A stretch of 64,000 nucleotides of DNA from the NCBI GenBank assembly GCA_902491565.1, contig CABUIE010000005.1:1-64000 (forward strand), written 5' to 3'. The DNA comes from an uncultured Collinsella sp. (GTDB lineage: Bacteria; Actinomycetota; Coriobacteriia; Coriobacteriales; Coriobacteriaceae). Within the stretch, counting starts at the first letter, position 1; each line of letters starts with the position of its first letter. Shown piece after piece: positions 15,374-24,231 of this stretch. The position numbers were made by a program, and so were the translations under genes. The notes beneath the pieces were generated by a model. The model ran no database searches, was not told the origin of the DNA, and saw only the letters and a program-made list of their open reading frames with translations.

Positions 15374-17950
15374 ATGTGCGATTGCACAGATCATAAGGAC
15401 GAGATTCCTGCCTACGACGCGCAGGCCATTGAGTTCCGGTGGATGAAGGCCTGGGAGGACTCCAACCTCTTTGCCGTCGACACCGACGACAGCAAGCCCA
15501 AAAAGTACGTGCTCGAGATGTTCCCGTATCCGTCGGGCGACCTGCATATGGGCCACGCGCGCAACTATACCATCGGTGATGCCATGGCCCGTCAGGCCCG
15601 CATGCGCGGCTTTGACGTGCTGCATCCCATCGGCTTTGACGCCTTTGGCCTGCCCGCCGAGAACGCCGCCATCAAGCACAACACGCAGGCTGCCGCCTGG
15701 ACGTATAAGAACATGGACCAGGCGCTTGCCACGATGAAGCGCATGGGCTTCTCCTACGATCTGGATCGCATGGTCAAGACCTGCAGCCCCGACTACTACC
15801 GCTGGGGTCAGTGGATCTTTGAGAAGATGTGGGAAAAGGGCCTGGTCTATCGCAAGAAGAACCCGGTCAACTGGTGCCCCACCTGCAAGACCGTTCTGGC
15901 TAACGAGCAGGTTACCGAGGGCAAGTGCTGGCGCTGTGGCACCGAGCCCGAGAAGCGCGACCTTGAGCAGTGGTACTACAAGATTACCGAGTACTCTCAG
16001 GAGCTGCTCGACGACTTGGAGAAGCTCCCCGGCTGGCCCGAGCGCGTCAAGCAGATGCAGGCCAACTGGATCGGTCGCTCCGAGGGCGCCGAGGTCGACT
16101 TTACCCTGTGCGACCAGGATGGCGAGCCCATCGAGGGCGACGAGGGCAAGATCACCGTCTTTACCACGCGTGCCGATACCCTTTTTGGCGTTTCCTTCTT
16201 TGTCCTGGCTCCCGAGTACGCCGGCCTGCACGAGCTCGTCGAGGGCACGGAGTACGAGGAGGCCGTCACCAAGATCGTCGAGGACTCCAAGCATATCTCT
16301 GCCGTCGAGCGTGCCCAGGGCACCCTCGAGAAGCACGGTGCCTTCACGGGCCGCTATGTGGTAAACCCCGTCAACGGCGAGAAGGTCCCCGTGTGGGTTG
16401 CCGATTATGTCGTTGCCGACTACGGTACCGGTGCCGTCATGGCCGTTCCCTGTAGCGACCAGCGCGACTTTGAGTTTGCCCGTAAGTACGACCTGCCGAT
16501 CGTGCCGATCATCCTAGACGATGACGATCGCGCTGCCGTCGAGGCCAGCGGCGAGACCATCGATACCTTCCATGCCGAGACCGTCGACTGGGATTGCGCT
16601 CACGCTGCCGAGGGCACGCTCGTCCAGTCCGGCAAGTACACCGGCATGCGCGGCGGTAAGCACTCCGAGGGCGAGGCTGCAATCGTGGCCGACCTCGAGG
16701 CCATGGGCTGTGGTCGTCGCAAGGTCGAGTTCCGTCTGCGCGACTGGCTCATTTCCCGTCAGCGCTATTGGGGCAACCCCATCCCGGCCATCCACTGCGA
16801 GCACTGCGGCATCGTGCCCGTGCCCGAGGATCAGCTGCCGGTGACGCTGCCCGAGAACCTGGACCTGGGCGCAGGCGAGACCCTCGCCGAGTGCAAGGAG
16901 TTCTACGAGACCACCTGCCCGGTCTGCGGTCGCCCGGCCAAGCGCGAGACCGATACCATGGACACCTTCACCTGCTCCAGCTGGTATTACCTGCGCTATA
17001 CCGACCCGCACAACACCGAGCTGCCCTTCTCCAAGGAAGCCGCCGACCGTTGGATGCCCGTCGATAACTACATCGGTGGCATCGAGCATGCCATTCTGCA
17101 CCTGCTCTACAGTCGCTTCTTTACCAAGGCGTTGCGCGATCTTGGTCTGCTGAGCGTGGACGAGCCCTTTACCAACCTGCTGTGCCAGGGCATGGTCAAG
17201 GACGAGAACGGCGACACCATGTCCAAGTCCAAGGGCAATGTCGTGCCCCCGAGCTCAGTCATCGAGCCCTACGGCGCCGACACCATGCGTTTGGCGATCC
17301 TGTTTATCGCTCCGCCCGAGAAGGACTTCGACTGGGATCCCAAGGCCGTTGAGGGCGCCAACCGCTTCATCAAGCGCGCCTGGCGTATCGTTTGGCAGCT
17401 CGTCCAGTCCGGCGACGCCAACGTGGCCTTTGACAAGTCCGCGCTCGACGATGTCGCGATGAAACTCTATCGCGAGCGTCACCGCACCATCGCCAAGTGC
17501 ACCGAGGACTTCGATCGCGGCCAGTTCAACACCGCGATCTCGGCCGTCATGGAGCTCGTCAACGCGGCGAGCGCCTATCTCAACGCCACCGAGGGTACCG
17601 CCCGCGACAAGGCGCTGTGCTACGGCGTGGCTAAGGATATCGTGAGCGTCCTTGCCCCCATCTGTCCGTTCTGGGCCGACGAGCTGTGGCACGAGGCACT
17701 CGGCTGCGAGGGTAACGCCTACACCGCCGCCTGGCCCGAGTTCGACCTGGCCGAGTCCGTTGAGGACACGGTGCAGATCGTGGTCCAGGTGCTCGGCAAG
17801 GTCCGCGGCCGCGTCGACGTTGCCCGCGATGCCTCCAATGAGGATATGCAGGCTGCCGCCGAGGCCGCCGTCGCCAAGTGGCTCGAGGGCAAGACGGTCG
17901 TCAAGGCCATCTGCGTGCCCGGCAAGCTGGTCAACCTGGTGGTCAAGTAA
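15374..17950 (+). CDS. leuS: Leucyl-tRNA synthetase
   Basis: Class I aminoacyl-tRNA synthetase that charges tRNA-Leu. The HIGH signature appears as HMGH at residues 58-61 and KMSKS as MSKSK at residues 616-620. A CP1 editing insert lies between, with zinc-binding-like Cys pairs (CPTCK, CWRCG; later CEHCG and CPVCG). The C-terminal anticodon-binding region is complete, and 858 residues is normal. The ATG at 15374 follows AAAGGAGCTG. The gene stands alone behind a long structured leader and is closed by a terminator. Confidence 0.97.
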   Translation: MCDCTDHKDEIPAYDAQAIEFRWMKAWEDSNLFAVDTDDSKPKKYVLEMFPYPSGDLHMGHARNYTIGDAMARQARMRGFDVLHPIGFDAFGLPAENAAIKHNTQAAAWTYKNMDQALATMKRMGFSYDLDRMVKTCSPDYYRWGQWIFEKMWEKGLVYRKKNPVNWCPTCKTVLANEQVTEGKCWRCGTEPEKRDLEQWYYKITEYSQELLDDLEKLPGWPERVKQMQANWIGRSEGAEVDFTLCDQDGEPIEGDEGKITVFTTRADTLFGVSFFVLAPEYAGLHELVEGTEYEEAVTKIVEDSKHISAVERAQGTLEKHGAFTGRYVVNPVNGEKVPVWVADYVVADYGTGAVMAVPCSDQRDFEFARKYDLPIVPIILDDDDRAAVEASGETIDTFHAETVDWDCAHAAEGTLVQSGKYTGMRGGKHSEGEAAIVADLEAMGCGRRKVEFRLRDWLISRQRYWGNPIPAIHCEHCGIVPVPEDQLPVTLPENLDLGAGETLAECKEFYETTCPVCGRPAKRETDTMDTFTCSSWYYLRYTDPHNTELPFSKEAADRWMPVDNYIGGIEHAILHLLYSRFFTKALRDLGLLSVDEPFTNLLCQGMVKDENGDTMSKSKGNVVPPSSVIEPYGADTMRLAILFIAPPEKDFDWDPKAVEGANRFIKRAWRIVWQLVQSGDANVAFDKSALDDVAMKLYRERHRTIAKCTEDFDRGQFNTAISAVMELVNAASAYLNATEGTARDKALCYGVAKDIVSVLAPICPFWADELWHEALGCEGNAYTAAWPEFDLAESVEDTVQIVVQVLGKVRGRVDVARDASNEDMQAAAEAAVAKWLEGKTVVKAICVPGKLVNLVVK

Positions 17951-17970
17951 GCGCTGCGCGCATAGCTGAC

Positions 17971-18018
17971 ATGCAATAAACGAGGGGCGATCCGATTGGG
18001 TCGTCCCTCGTTTTGCAT
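17971..18018 (+). terminator. Rho-independent terminator after leuS
   Basis: AAACGAGGGGCGA (17978-17990) pairs with TCGTCCCTCGTTT (18001-18013), with TTTT at the end of the stem; flanking ATGCAA/TTGCAT extends the pairing. Confidence 0.88.
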
Positions 18019-18101
18019 GTACCTGCCTAGGTGTCTTCGGTCAATTGTCCTATTCTTATGGAGAAGCTGTGCGCACGCTGACCTGCAGATTCGTACTGTG
18101 C

Positions 18102-18130
18102 TTGCACGTTTCTGCAGCTATTGGTATAGT
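18102..18130 (+). promoter_or_regulatory. Sigma-A promoter of the rimP-nusA-infB operon
   Basis: TTGCAC (18102-18107), a 17-base spacer and TATAGT (18125-18130) give a near-consensus housekeeping promoter. The predicted start near 18137 lies upstream of the attenuator hairpin. Confidence 0.75.
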
Positions 18131-18158
18131 TTGCTTGCAAATGAAGTTGTAATTGAAA

Positions 18159-18188
18159 GAAGTGGGGTTTCGGCCCCGCTTCTTTTTT
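18159..18188 (+). terminator. Attenuator-like terminator in the rimP leader
   Basis: GAAGTGGGG (18159-18167), a 6-base loop and CCCCGCTTC (18174-18182) form a strong stem followed by TTTTTT. It lies between the promoter and the first gene, so full-length operon mRNA requires read-through. NusA encoded downstream stimulates pausing and intrinsic termination, so autoregulation is an attractive guess. Confidence 0.8.
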
Positions 18189-18208
18189 GTATGGATGGAG
18201 GTGCCGCA

Positions 18209-18703
18209 ATGGTCAAGACCAAGACCGAGCAGGCGATCATCGACGCGCTCGAGGCCGTTGCTCCCCAGCACGATGTCGACATCGTCGACGTCGAGCTCGT
18301 GGGTGCCACCAAGGCCCCCTGCGTGCGCGTGCGTATCGAGGGTGCCGAGGGTCAGAGCCTGTCGCTCAACGACGTCACGGCCAACACTAAGTGGGTCGGC
18401 GATGTGATTGAGGAGCTCGACCCCATCTCTTCGAGCTATACGCTCGAGGTGTCGAGCCCGGGCATGGCGCGCCCGCTGCGCCGCCCGTGCGACTTTGCCC
18501 GCTTTGTGGGCGAGAACTGCGAGCTCACCTCCACCGCCACCGAGGCCCGTCGCAAGTACGCCGGCAAGATTGCCGCTGCCACCGAGACGAACGTGACCCT
18601 CGAGCTCGAGGACGGCGAGTCCGTCACCCTCGATTTCTCTGATGTTAAAAAGTGCAAGTTGAAGCCCACCTATGACTTCAAGCCCGCGAAGGAAGGAAAG
18701 TAA
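18209..18703 (+). CDS. rimP: Ribosome maturation factor RimP
   Basis: Assembly factor for the 30S subunit that binds near ribosomal protein S12. The N-terminal alpha/beta domain (about 1-85) contains YTLEVSSPGMARPLRR, the family signature, and the C-terminal SH3-like domain ends in LDFSDVKKCKL. At 164 residues it has normal length. The ATG at 18209 follows GGAGGTG. It is first in the operon, one base before nusA. Confidence 0.95.
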   Translation: MVKTKTEQAIIDALEAVAPQHDVDIVDVELVGATKAPCVRVRIEGAEGQSLSLNDVTANTKWVGDVIEELDPISSSYTLEVSSPGMARPLRRPCDFARFVGENCELTSTATEARRKYAGKIAAATETNVTLELEDGESVTLDFSDVKKCKLKPTYDFKPAKEGK

Positions 18704-18704
18704 G

Positions 18705-19952
18705 ATGGCAGCATCCGACATGATGTCCGCCCTGATGGAGCTTTGCCAGGAGAAGCACATCGACCAGCTCTACCTGATCGACCGCCTGGAGCAGTCGCTC
18801 GCCAAGAGCTATGCCGAGATCCTGCATCTTGAGTGGGGCGCCAAGGTGACCATCGATCGCACCACCGGCAAGATCTACGTCTACCGTCTGGAGCCGATCG
18901 ACGATTCCATGGACGAGGAGGGCAACTTCACCGAGTTCGAGGAGATCGACGTTACCCCCAAGAACACGAGCCGCATCGCCGCTCAGCACGCCAAGGCCGA
19001 GATCAACGCCATCGTGCGCAACTCCGCCCGCGAGCAGATCTACGAGGAGTTCTCCGGCCGTATCGGTGACCTCATCAGCGGTACCGTGCTGCAGTCCACG
19101 CCCGACTTCACGATCGTCAAGATCCGCGATGGCGTCGAGGCCGAGCTGCCGCATTTTGACCAGCGTCGTTACGAGAACGAGCGCAACGAGCGTCCGATGG
19201 GCGAGCGCTATCTGCACAACCAGCACATCAAGGCCGTGATCATCGACGTTCGCGATCCCAACTCCACCCTGCAGCCGGTTCGCGGCGAGCACAGTCGTCC
19301 GCCGATTGTCATCTCCCGCACTCACCCCGAGCTCATGCGTCGTCTGTTTGAGCAGGAGGTGCCCGAGATCTATGAGGGCACCGTCCAGATCAAGTCGATC
19401 GCCCGCGAGCCCGGCCAGCGCTCCAAGGTCGCCGTCCACTCGCTCGACGATCGCCTGGATCCCGTTGGCGCCTGCGTCGGCCCCAAGGGCAGCCGTGTTC
19501 GCGCTGTCGTGGGCGAGCTCCGTGGCGAGCGCGTCGACGTCATCCTGTGGGATGCCGATCCGGCCGTCTACGTCGCCAACGCCCTGTCGCCCGCCAAGGT
19601 CACCCGCGTCCTCATCGACGAGGAGAAGGCCTACGCCGGCGTGATCGTGCCCGACGACCAGCTTTCGCTCGCCATCGGCAAGGAGGGTCAGAACGCCCGC
19701 CTCGCCGCTCGCCTGACCGGCTGGCACATCGACATCAAGTCCGAGACCCTTGCCGCCGACATCCTCAAGAACGTTCCCGTTCACGAGGAGCCCGCCGCCG
19801 ACCTGATCGGTGACGAGGAGGACGAGGACGTCCGTCGCTGCGAGTACGTGTCCGAGGACGGCATCCAGTGCCGCAACCAGGCCCGTCCGGGCTCCCGTTT
19901 CTGCGGTGTTCACGACACCGACGCCTTCGATGATGCGGAGGACCTGATCTAG
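18705..19952 (+). CDS. nusA: Transcription factor NusA with C-terminal zinc-finger-like tail
   Basis: Transcription elongation and termination factor that binds RNA polymerase. The domains are an N-terminal polymerase-binding domain (about 1-125), S1 (about 125-200) and two KH domains (about 200-350, with VGACVGPKGSRVR and LSLAIGKEGQNARLAARLTGW). No acidic repeats follow. Instead the last 37 residues form CEYVSEDGIQC, then about ten residues, then FCGVHD, a Cys-Cys-Cys-His pattern like small zinc fingers of the type GSRYCxxH. Total length is 415. The ATG at 18705 follows GGAAAG. The ylxR gene that usually follows nusA is absent, with infB next. Confidence 0.95.
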   Translation: MAASDMMSALMELCQEKHIDQLYLIDRLEQSLAKSYAEILHLEWGAKVTIDRTTGKIYVYRLEPIDDSMDEEGNFTEFEEIDVTPKNTSRIAAQHAKAEINAIVRNSAREQIYEEFSGRIGDLISGTVLQSTPDFTIVKIRDGVEAELPHFDQRRYENERNERPMGERYLHNQHIKAVIIDVRDPNSTLQPVRGEHSRPPIVISRTHPELMRRLFEQEVPEIYEGTVQIKSIAREPGQRSKVAVHSLDDRLDPVGACVGPKGSRVRAVVGELRGERVDVILWDADPAVYVANALSPAKVTRVLIDEEKAYAGVIVPDDQLSLAIGKEGQNARLAARLTGWHIDIKSETLAADILKNVPVHEEPAADLIGDEEDEDVRRCEYVSEDGIQCRNQARPGSRFCGVHDTDAFDDAEDLI

Positions 19953-20043
19953 CGCGCGGTCGCGTCGGGCGGGTCCCGGCGCATCTCCCACGCTCGTTCA
20001 GTCTCTAGGCACCCAAGGTGCCAGAAAGGGTAGGTGAAGTCAT

Positions 20044-22758
20044 ATGGCAAAAGTCCGTGTGTCCACCCTGGCCAAAGAGTTCGGCATGACCTCCAAGGAA
20101 CTGATGGGTCATCTCGCCGAAATGAAGATTCCCGCTAAGTCCGCTTCCTCCGCCCTGGAGGATGCCTACGTCGCCATGGTCCGCAAGCAGCTCGCCTCGG
20201 TGATCGAGGCCCGCGCCCAGGAAGTAGAGGCCGCCAAGCAGGCCGAGGAGGAGGCAGCCGCCGCCGAGGAGGCAGCGCGCGCTGCCGAGGCCGAGCGCGA
20301 GCGCATCGCCGCCGAGAAGGCACGCGAGGAGGAGCGCCGCCAGTTCGCCGCCGCCCAGGCTGCCGAGGAGGCCGCCCGTGCCGAGGCCGAGGCCAAGAAG
20401 AAGGCCGAGCAGGAGCGCCTTGCCCGCGAGAAGGAGGAGGCTGCCCGCGAGGCCCAGCGCCGCGCCGTCCCCGCTTCCGACTCCGGTTCGCGCTTCCGTT
20501 CGCTGCTTGACCAGATCGCCGCACAGGAGACTGTGCTCAAGGAGAAGAAGGACGCCGAGGACAAGGCCAAGGCCGAGCGCGCCGCCGAGCGCGGTAACCG
20601 TCGTGGCGGCAACAACGACCGCCGCGGTGGCCGTCGTAACGATCGTAACGCATCCGACAACAACTCCGAGCGCAACGCCTCCGAGAGCCGTTCGCACAGC
20701 CATCGCACCAACGCCAGCAACAACGTCGCTGCCGGCATGGACTTCCCCAACCCCGATAAGCAGGGTAAGGGCAAGAAGCGTAAGGGCGGTCACAACAACG
20801 AAGAGGACCACTACAGCCGTATGGCTCGCGAGGCCGAGGAGTACAGCCGCGAGAAGGTGCTCGAGGAGGCTCGTGCCGCCGTCGAGGAGGCCTCTCGCGA
20901 GTCCACCGGTCGCCGCAAGAAGCGCAAGGAGAAGCGCGAGCGCGAGGCTGCCAAGGCTCAGGAGGAGCGCAAGATAGAGGAGGCGCTGGCCCAGGGCGTG
21001 AACCCCGAGGACCTCGACGCCATCAAGGTCTCCCAGGGCGTTACCGTCCAGGAGCTCGCCGAGGCGCTCGACGTTCCCGCCAACGACATCATCAAGCGCC
21101 TGTTTCTGCTGGGTACGCCGCTCACCATGACGCAGTCCATGTCCGACGACCTTGTCGAGCTCGTTGCCGACGACCTGGGCCGTCAGATTAAGATCATCAC
21201 CCCCGAGGAGGAGAACACCTTCTCGTTCTACGACGATCCCGCCGACCTTAAGCCGCGCGCCCCGGTCGTCACCGTCATGGGCCACGTCGACCACGGCAAG
21301 ACGTCGCTGCTCGACGCCATCCGTCACACCGGCGTTGCTGCCGGCGAGGCGGGCGGCATTACGCAGGCCATCGGCGCTTCGCAGGTCATGATCAACGACC
21401 GCAAGATCACCTTCATCGATACCCCGGGCCACGCCACCTTTACGGCCATGCGTGCCCGCGGCGCCAAGATGACCGACATCGTCATCCTGATCGTGGCTGC
21501 CGACGACGGCGTCATGCCTCAGACCATCGAGTCGATCAACCACGCCAAGGCCGCCGGCGTACCCATCGTCGTCGCCGTCAACAAGATCGATAAGCCGGGC
21601 GCTAACCCCGACCGCGTGCGCCAGGAGCTCACCGAGTACGGCATCATCCCCGAGGAGTGGGGCGGACAGAACATGTTCGTCAACATCTCGGCCAAGCAGA
21701 AGATCGGTATCGACGACCTGCTCGAGACCGTGCTGCTCCAGGCCGACGTGCTCGAGCTCAAGGCCAACCCCGACACCTTTGCCTCCGGTAACGTCCTCGA
21801 GGCTAAGCTCGACAAGGGCCGCGGTTCGGTCGCTACCGTGCTGGTGACCCGCGGTACCCTGCACGTGGGCGATACGCTGGTCGCCGGCCTTACCTACGGC
21901 CGCGTCCGCGCCATGCTCGATCCCAAGGGCAACGCCGTCACCGAGGCCGGTCCCTCCGACGCCGTCGAGATCCTGGGTCTGCAATCCGTGCCCAACGCCG
22001 GCGACGAGTTCCGCGTGTTCGAGGACGAGCGCGAGGCACGCGCCCTGGCCGACGAGCGTTCGCTGAAGGCCCGTATCGAGGAGCAGAGCCGCGTGAAGCA
22101 CGTCACGCTCGAGAACCTCTTCGAGACCATCGCCGACGCTGAGGTCAAGGAGCTCAACCTGATCATCAAGGCCGACGTCCAGGGTTCCATCGAGGCTCTT
22201 CAGGACTCGCTCGACAAGATGGATCAGTCCGAGGTCCGCATCAACACGATCCACTCCGCTGTCGGCGCCATCAACGAGACCGACGTCGTCCTGGCCGACG
22301 CCTCCAACGCCATCATCATCGGCTTTGGCGTCCGTCCCGACGGTAAGGCTCGCTCCGCCGCCGAGCGCGAGGGCGTCGAGATCCGTTGCTACGACGTCAT
22401 CTACAAGTGCCTCGAGGAGCTCGACGCCGCCCGTATCGGCATGCTCAAGCCCACCGAGGTCGAGGTCGCCACGGGTACCGCGACCGTCCTGGACACCTTC
22501 AAGGTGCCCAAAGTCGGTATCGCCGCCGGTGTCCGCGTCGAGGAGGGCGAGATCGCCGCGACCGATTCCGTGCGTCTGGTGCGTGACGGCATCGTGGTCT
22601 TCAACGGCAAGATCGCCTCGATGCGCCACTACAAGGACGAGGCCAAGAGCCTCAAGAGCGGTTCCGAGGGCGGTATTGGCCTGGAGAACTTCCAGGACAT
22701 CAAGCCCGGTGACCAGATCGAGGGTTACCGTATCGACCAGGTTGCCCGTACCGAGTAG
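20044..22758 (+). CDS. infB: Translation initiation factor IF-2
   Basis: GTPase that positions initiator tRNA on the ribosome. The N-terminal IF2-N domain (VSTLAKEFGMTSKELMGHL) is followed by a long charged Ala/Glu/Lys/Arg-rich region with an Arg-Asn-Gly segment (about 60-300), a second IF2-N module near residue 330, and the G domain with GHVDHGKTS, DTPGH and NKID motifs (about 410-580). Domains II to IV complete the 904 residues. The ATG at 20044 follows AAAGGGTAGGTGA. The extended basic N-terminal region probably contacts RNA, as in other actinobacteria. Confidence 0.97.
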   Translation: MAKVRVSTLAKEFGMTSKELMGHLAEMKIPAKSASSALEDAYVAMVRKQLASVIEARAQEVEAAKQAEEEAAAAEEAARAAEAERERIAAEKAREEERRQFAAAQAAEEAARAEAEAKKKAEQERLAREKEEAAREAQRRAVPASDSGSRFRSLLDQIAAQETVLKEKKDAEDKAKAERAAERGNRRGGNNDRRGGRRNDRNASDNNSERNASESRSHSHRTNASNNVAAGMDFPNPDKQGKGKKRKGGHNNEEDHYSRMAREAEEYSREKVLEEARAAVEEASRESTGRRKKRKEKREREAAKAQEERKIEEALAQGVNPEDLDAIKVSQGVTVQELAEALDVPANDIIKRLFLLGTPLTMTQSMSDDLVELVADDLGRQIKIITPEEENTFSFYDDPADLKPRAPVVTVMGHVDHGKTSLLDAIRHTGVAAGEAGGITQAIGASQVMINDRKITFIDTPGHATFTAMRARGAKMTDIVILIVAADDGVMPQTIESINHAKAAGVPIVVAVNKIDKPGANPDRVRQELTEYGIIPEEWGGQNMFVNISAKQKIGIDDLLETVLLQADVLELKANPDTFASGNVLEAKLDKGRGSVATVLVTRGTLHVGDTLVAGLTYGRVRAMLDPKGNAVTEAGPSDAVEILGLQSVPNAGDEFRVFEDEREARALADERSLKARIEEQSRVKHVTLENLFETIADAEVKELNLIIKADVQGSIEALQDSLDKMDQSEVRINTIHSAVGAINETDVVLADASNAIIIGFGVRPDGKARSAAEREGVEIRCYDVIYKCLEELDAARIGMLKPTEVEVATGTATVLDTFKVPKVGIAAGVRVEEGEIAATDSVRLVRDGIVVFNGKIASMRHYKDEAKSLKSGSEGGIGLENFQDIKPGDQIEGYRIDQVARTE

Positions 22759-22769
22759 GGGGTAGCGCT

Positions 22770-23180
22770 ATGAAGCAAACGCAGGCAACCCGCCGACTGG
22801 GCGAGCAGCTTCGCGAGAAGCTCGGTTATATCCTGCTCTTTGAGGTTTCCGATCCGCGTCTCGACCTGGTTACTTTGACCGCGGTCGAAGTCGCGGTGGA
22901 CCGTTCGTTCGCGCGCGTGTACGTGTCGTGCGATGCGAGCCGCTACGACGAGGTCATGGAGGCGCTCGCTAGCGCTAAGGGCCGTATTCGCAGCCTGTTG
23001 GCTCGCTCGCTCGATTGGCGTGTTACGCCCGAGCTCGATTTTCGCATCGATCGCTCGACCGATGAGGCCGAGCGCATCACGCGTGCGCTGGAAAACGTTC
23101 CCGCCACGCTTGCGATCGAAAAGGACGAGGACGGCTATCCGATAGCGGATGCCGCCCAGGAGGCAGCTTTAGATGACTAA
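22770..23180 (+). CDS. rbfA: Ribosome-binding factor A
   Basis: Cold-shock-linked 30S maturation factor with a type II KH fold. The start TRRLGEQLREKLGYIL and the core RIRSLLARSLDWRVTPELDFRIDRSTDEAERI are typical. At 136 residues the length is normal, with a slightly acidic tail. It lies 11 bases after infB and overlaps the next gene by 8 bases, so it is translated as part of the same operon. Confidence 0.95.
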   Translation: MKQTQATRRLGEQLREKLGYILLFEVSDPRLDLVTLTAVEVAVDRSFARVYVSCDASRYDEVMEALASAKGRIRSLLARSLDWRVTPELDFRIDRSTDEAERITRALENVPATLAIEKDEDGYPIADAAQEAALDD

Positions 23181-24216
23181 TTCCGCCGACCTCGCCTCGT
23201 GCGAGTCTGCAGATATTCAGCGACGCATCCTCGAGCTCATTGAGGGTGCGTCCTCCATTGCGATTTCGGGACATACTTCTCCCGATGGCGACGCCTTGGG
23301 CTCCGTATTGGGTCTGGGCCTTTCGCTCATGAAGTTTTTCCCCAACAAGGACATTGCGCTGCTGCTGGCAGACGATGACCCGGTTCCGCGTATCTACCGC
23401 TTTATGGAAGGCTCCGATCGCCTGGTGCCGGCATCTGCGTACGCCGGCAATCCTGACCTGTTCATCTCGGTGGACGTACCGGTCGTCGAGCGCCTCAATA
23501 ATTCTGCCGAGGTGCTTCGTCGCTCCAAGCATGTGGTGTGCTTCGATCATCATCCGGCGCGCGAGGAGTTTGCCGAGCTCAGTCTGAGGCGCGTCGATGC
23601 CGCGGCCTGCGCCATGATCATCGACCGTTTCTTGGACAATTGCGGCATTGTCGCACGTGACGGCGTCGCGACCTGCTTGCTGTGCGGCTTGGTGACCGAC
23701 ACCGGTCGTTTCCAGTACCAGAACGCCGATGCTGCCGCGTTCCATGCTGCTTCGCGTCTGGTGGCGCATGGCGCCAATCCGGCTCGTGTCGCACTCGAGG
23801 TCTATCAGAGCATGCGCGTCGAGTTTTTGCACCTCAAGTCCATTGTCATGGGCCGTATCAAGACGGTCGCGCACGGGCGCGTGGCGTATAGCTATGCTTT
23901 CCAGAGCGACCTTGAGGCCTGCGGCGTCACCTCGGATGAATGTGACGGTCTGGTCGATGTGGTGCGTTCGGTGATGGGCGTCGAGGTCTGTCTGTTCCTG
24001 AAGGGCATTGAGGACGATACCAAGGTGCGCGGCAACCTGCGCTCCAAGGGTGACCTCGATGTGTCCGAGATCGCTGCCAACTTTGGCGGTGGCGGGCATC
24101 ATGCCGCCGCCGGCTTTTCCAACAACGGAACAATTCGCGAGACGCTCGCCGTGGCACTTCCCATGCTGGCCGAGCTGGTGGGGGAGGATCCCGCTTCGGT
24201 GACCGTCGAGCTTTAA
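23173..24216 (+). CDS. nrnA: DHH/DHHA1 phosphoesterase, NrnA type
   Basis: Oligoribonuclease and 3'-phosphoadenosine-phosphate phosphatase of the NrnA family, which degrades nanoRNAs and possibly cyclic dinucleotide products. The N-terminal DHH domain shows SGHTSPDGDALGSVLGLG and the FDHHPAR motif; the C-terminal DHHA1 domain ends in NFGGGGHHAAAGF, the substrate-binding glycine-rich loop. The length is 347 residues. Its position between rbfA and truB is the usual one in Gram-positive bacteria. Confidence 0.92.
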   Translation: MTNSADLASCESADIQRRILELIEGASSIAISGHTSPDGDALGSVLGLGLSLMKFFPNKDIALLLADDDPVPRIYRFMEGSDRLVPASAYAGNPDLFISVDVPVVERLNNSAEVLRRSKHVVCFDHHPAREEFAELSLRRVDAAACAMIIDRFLDNCGIVARDGVATCLLCGLVTDTGRFQYQNADAAAFHAASRLVAHGANPARVALEVYQSMRVEFLHLKSIVMGRIKTVAHGRVAYSYAFQSDLEACGVTSDECDGLVDVVRSVMGVEVCLFLKGIEDDTKVRGNLRSKGDLDVSEIAANFGGGGHHAAAGFSNNGTIRETLAVALPMLAELVGEDPASVTVEL

Positions 24217-24231
24217 CTTTTTGGATGGTAC

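Noticed and set aside
20005..22629. Long open reading frame on the minus strand opposite infB
   Set aside because: It arises from the GC-rich codon pattern of infB; its translation is low in complexity (Gly/Val/Leu/Asp-rich) and resembles no protein.
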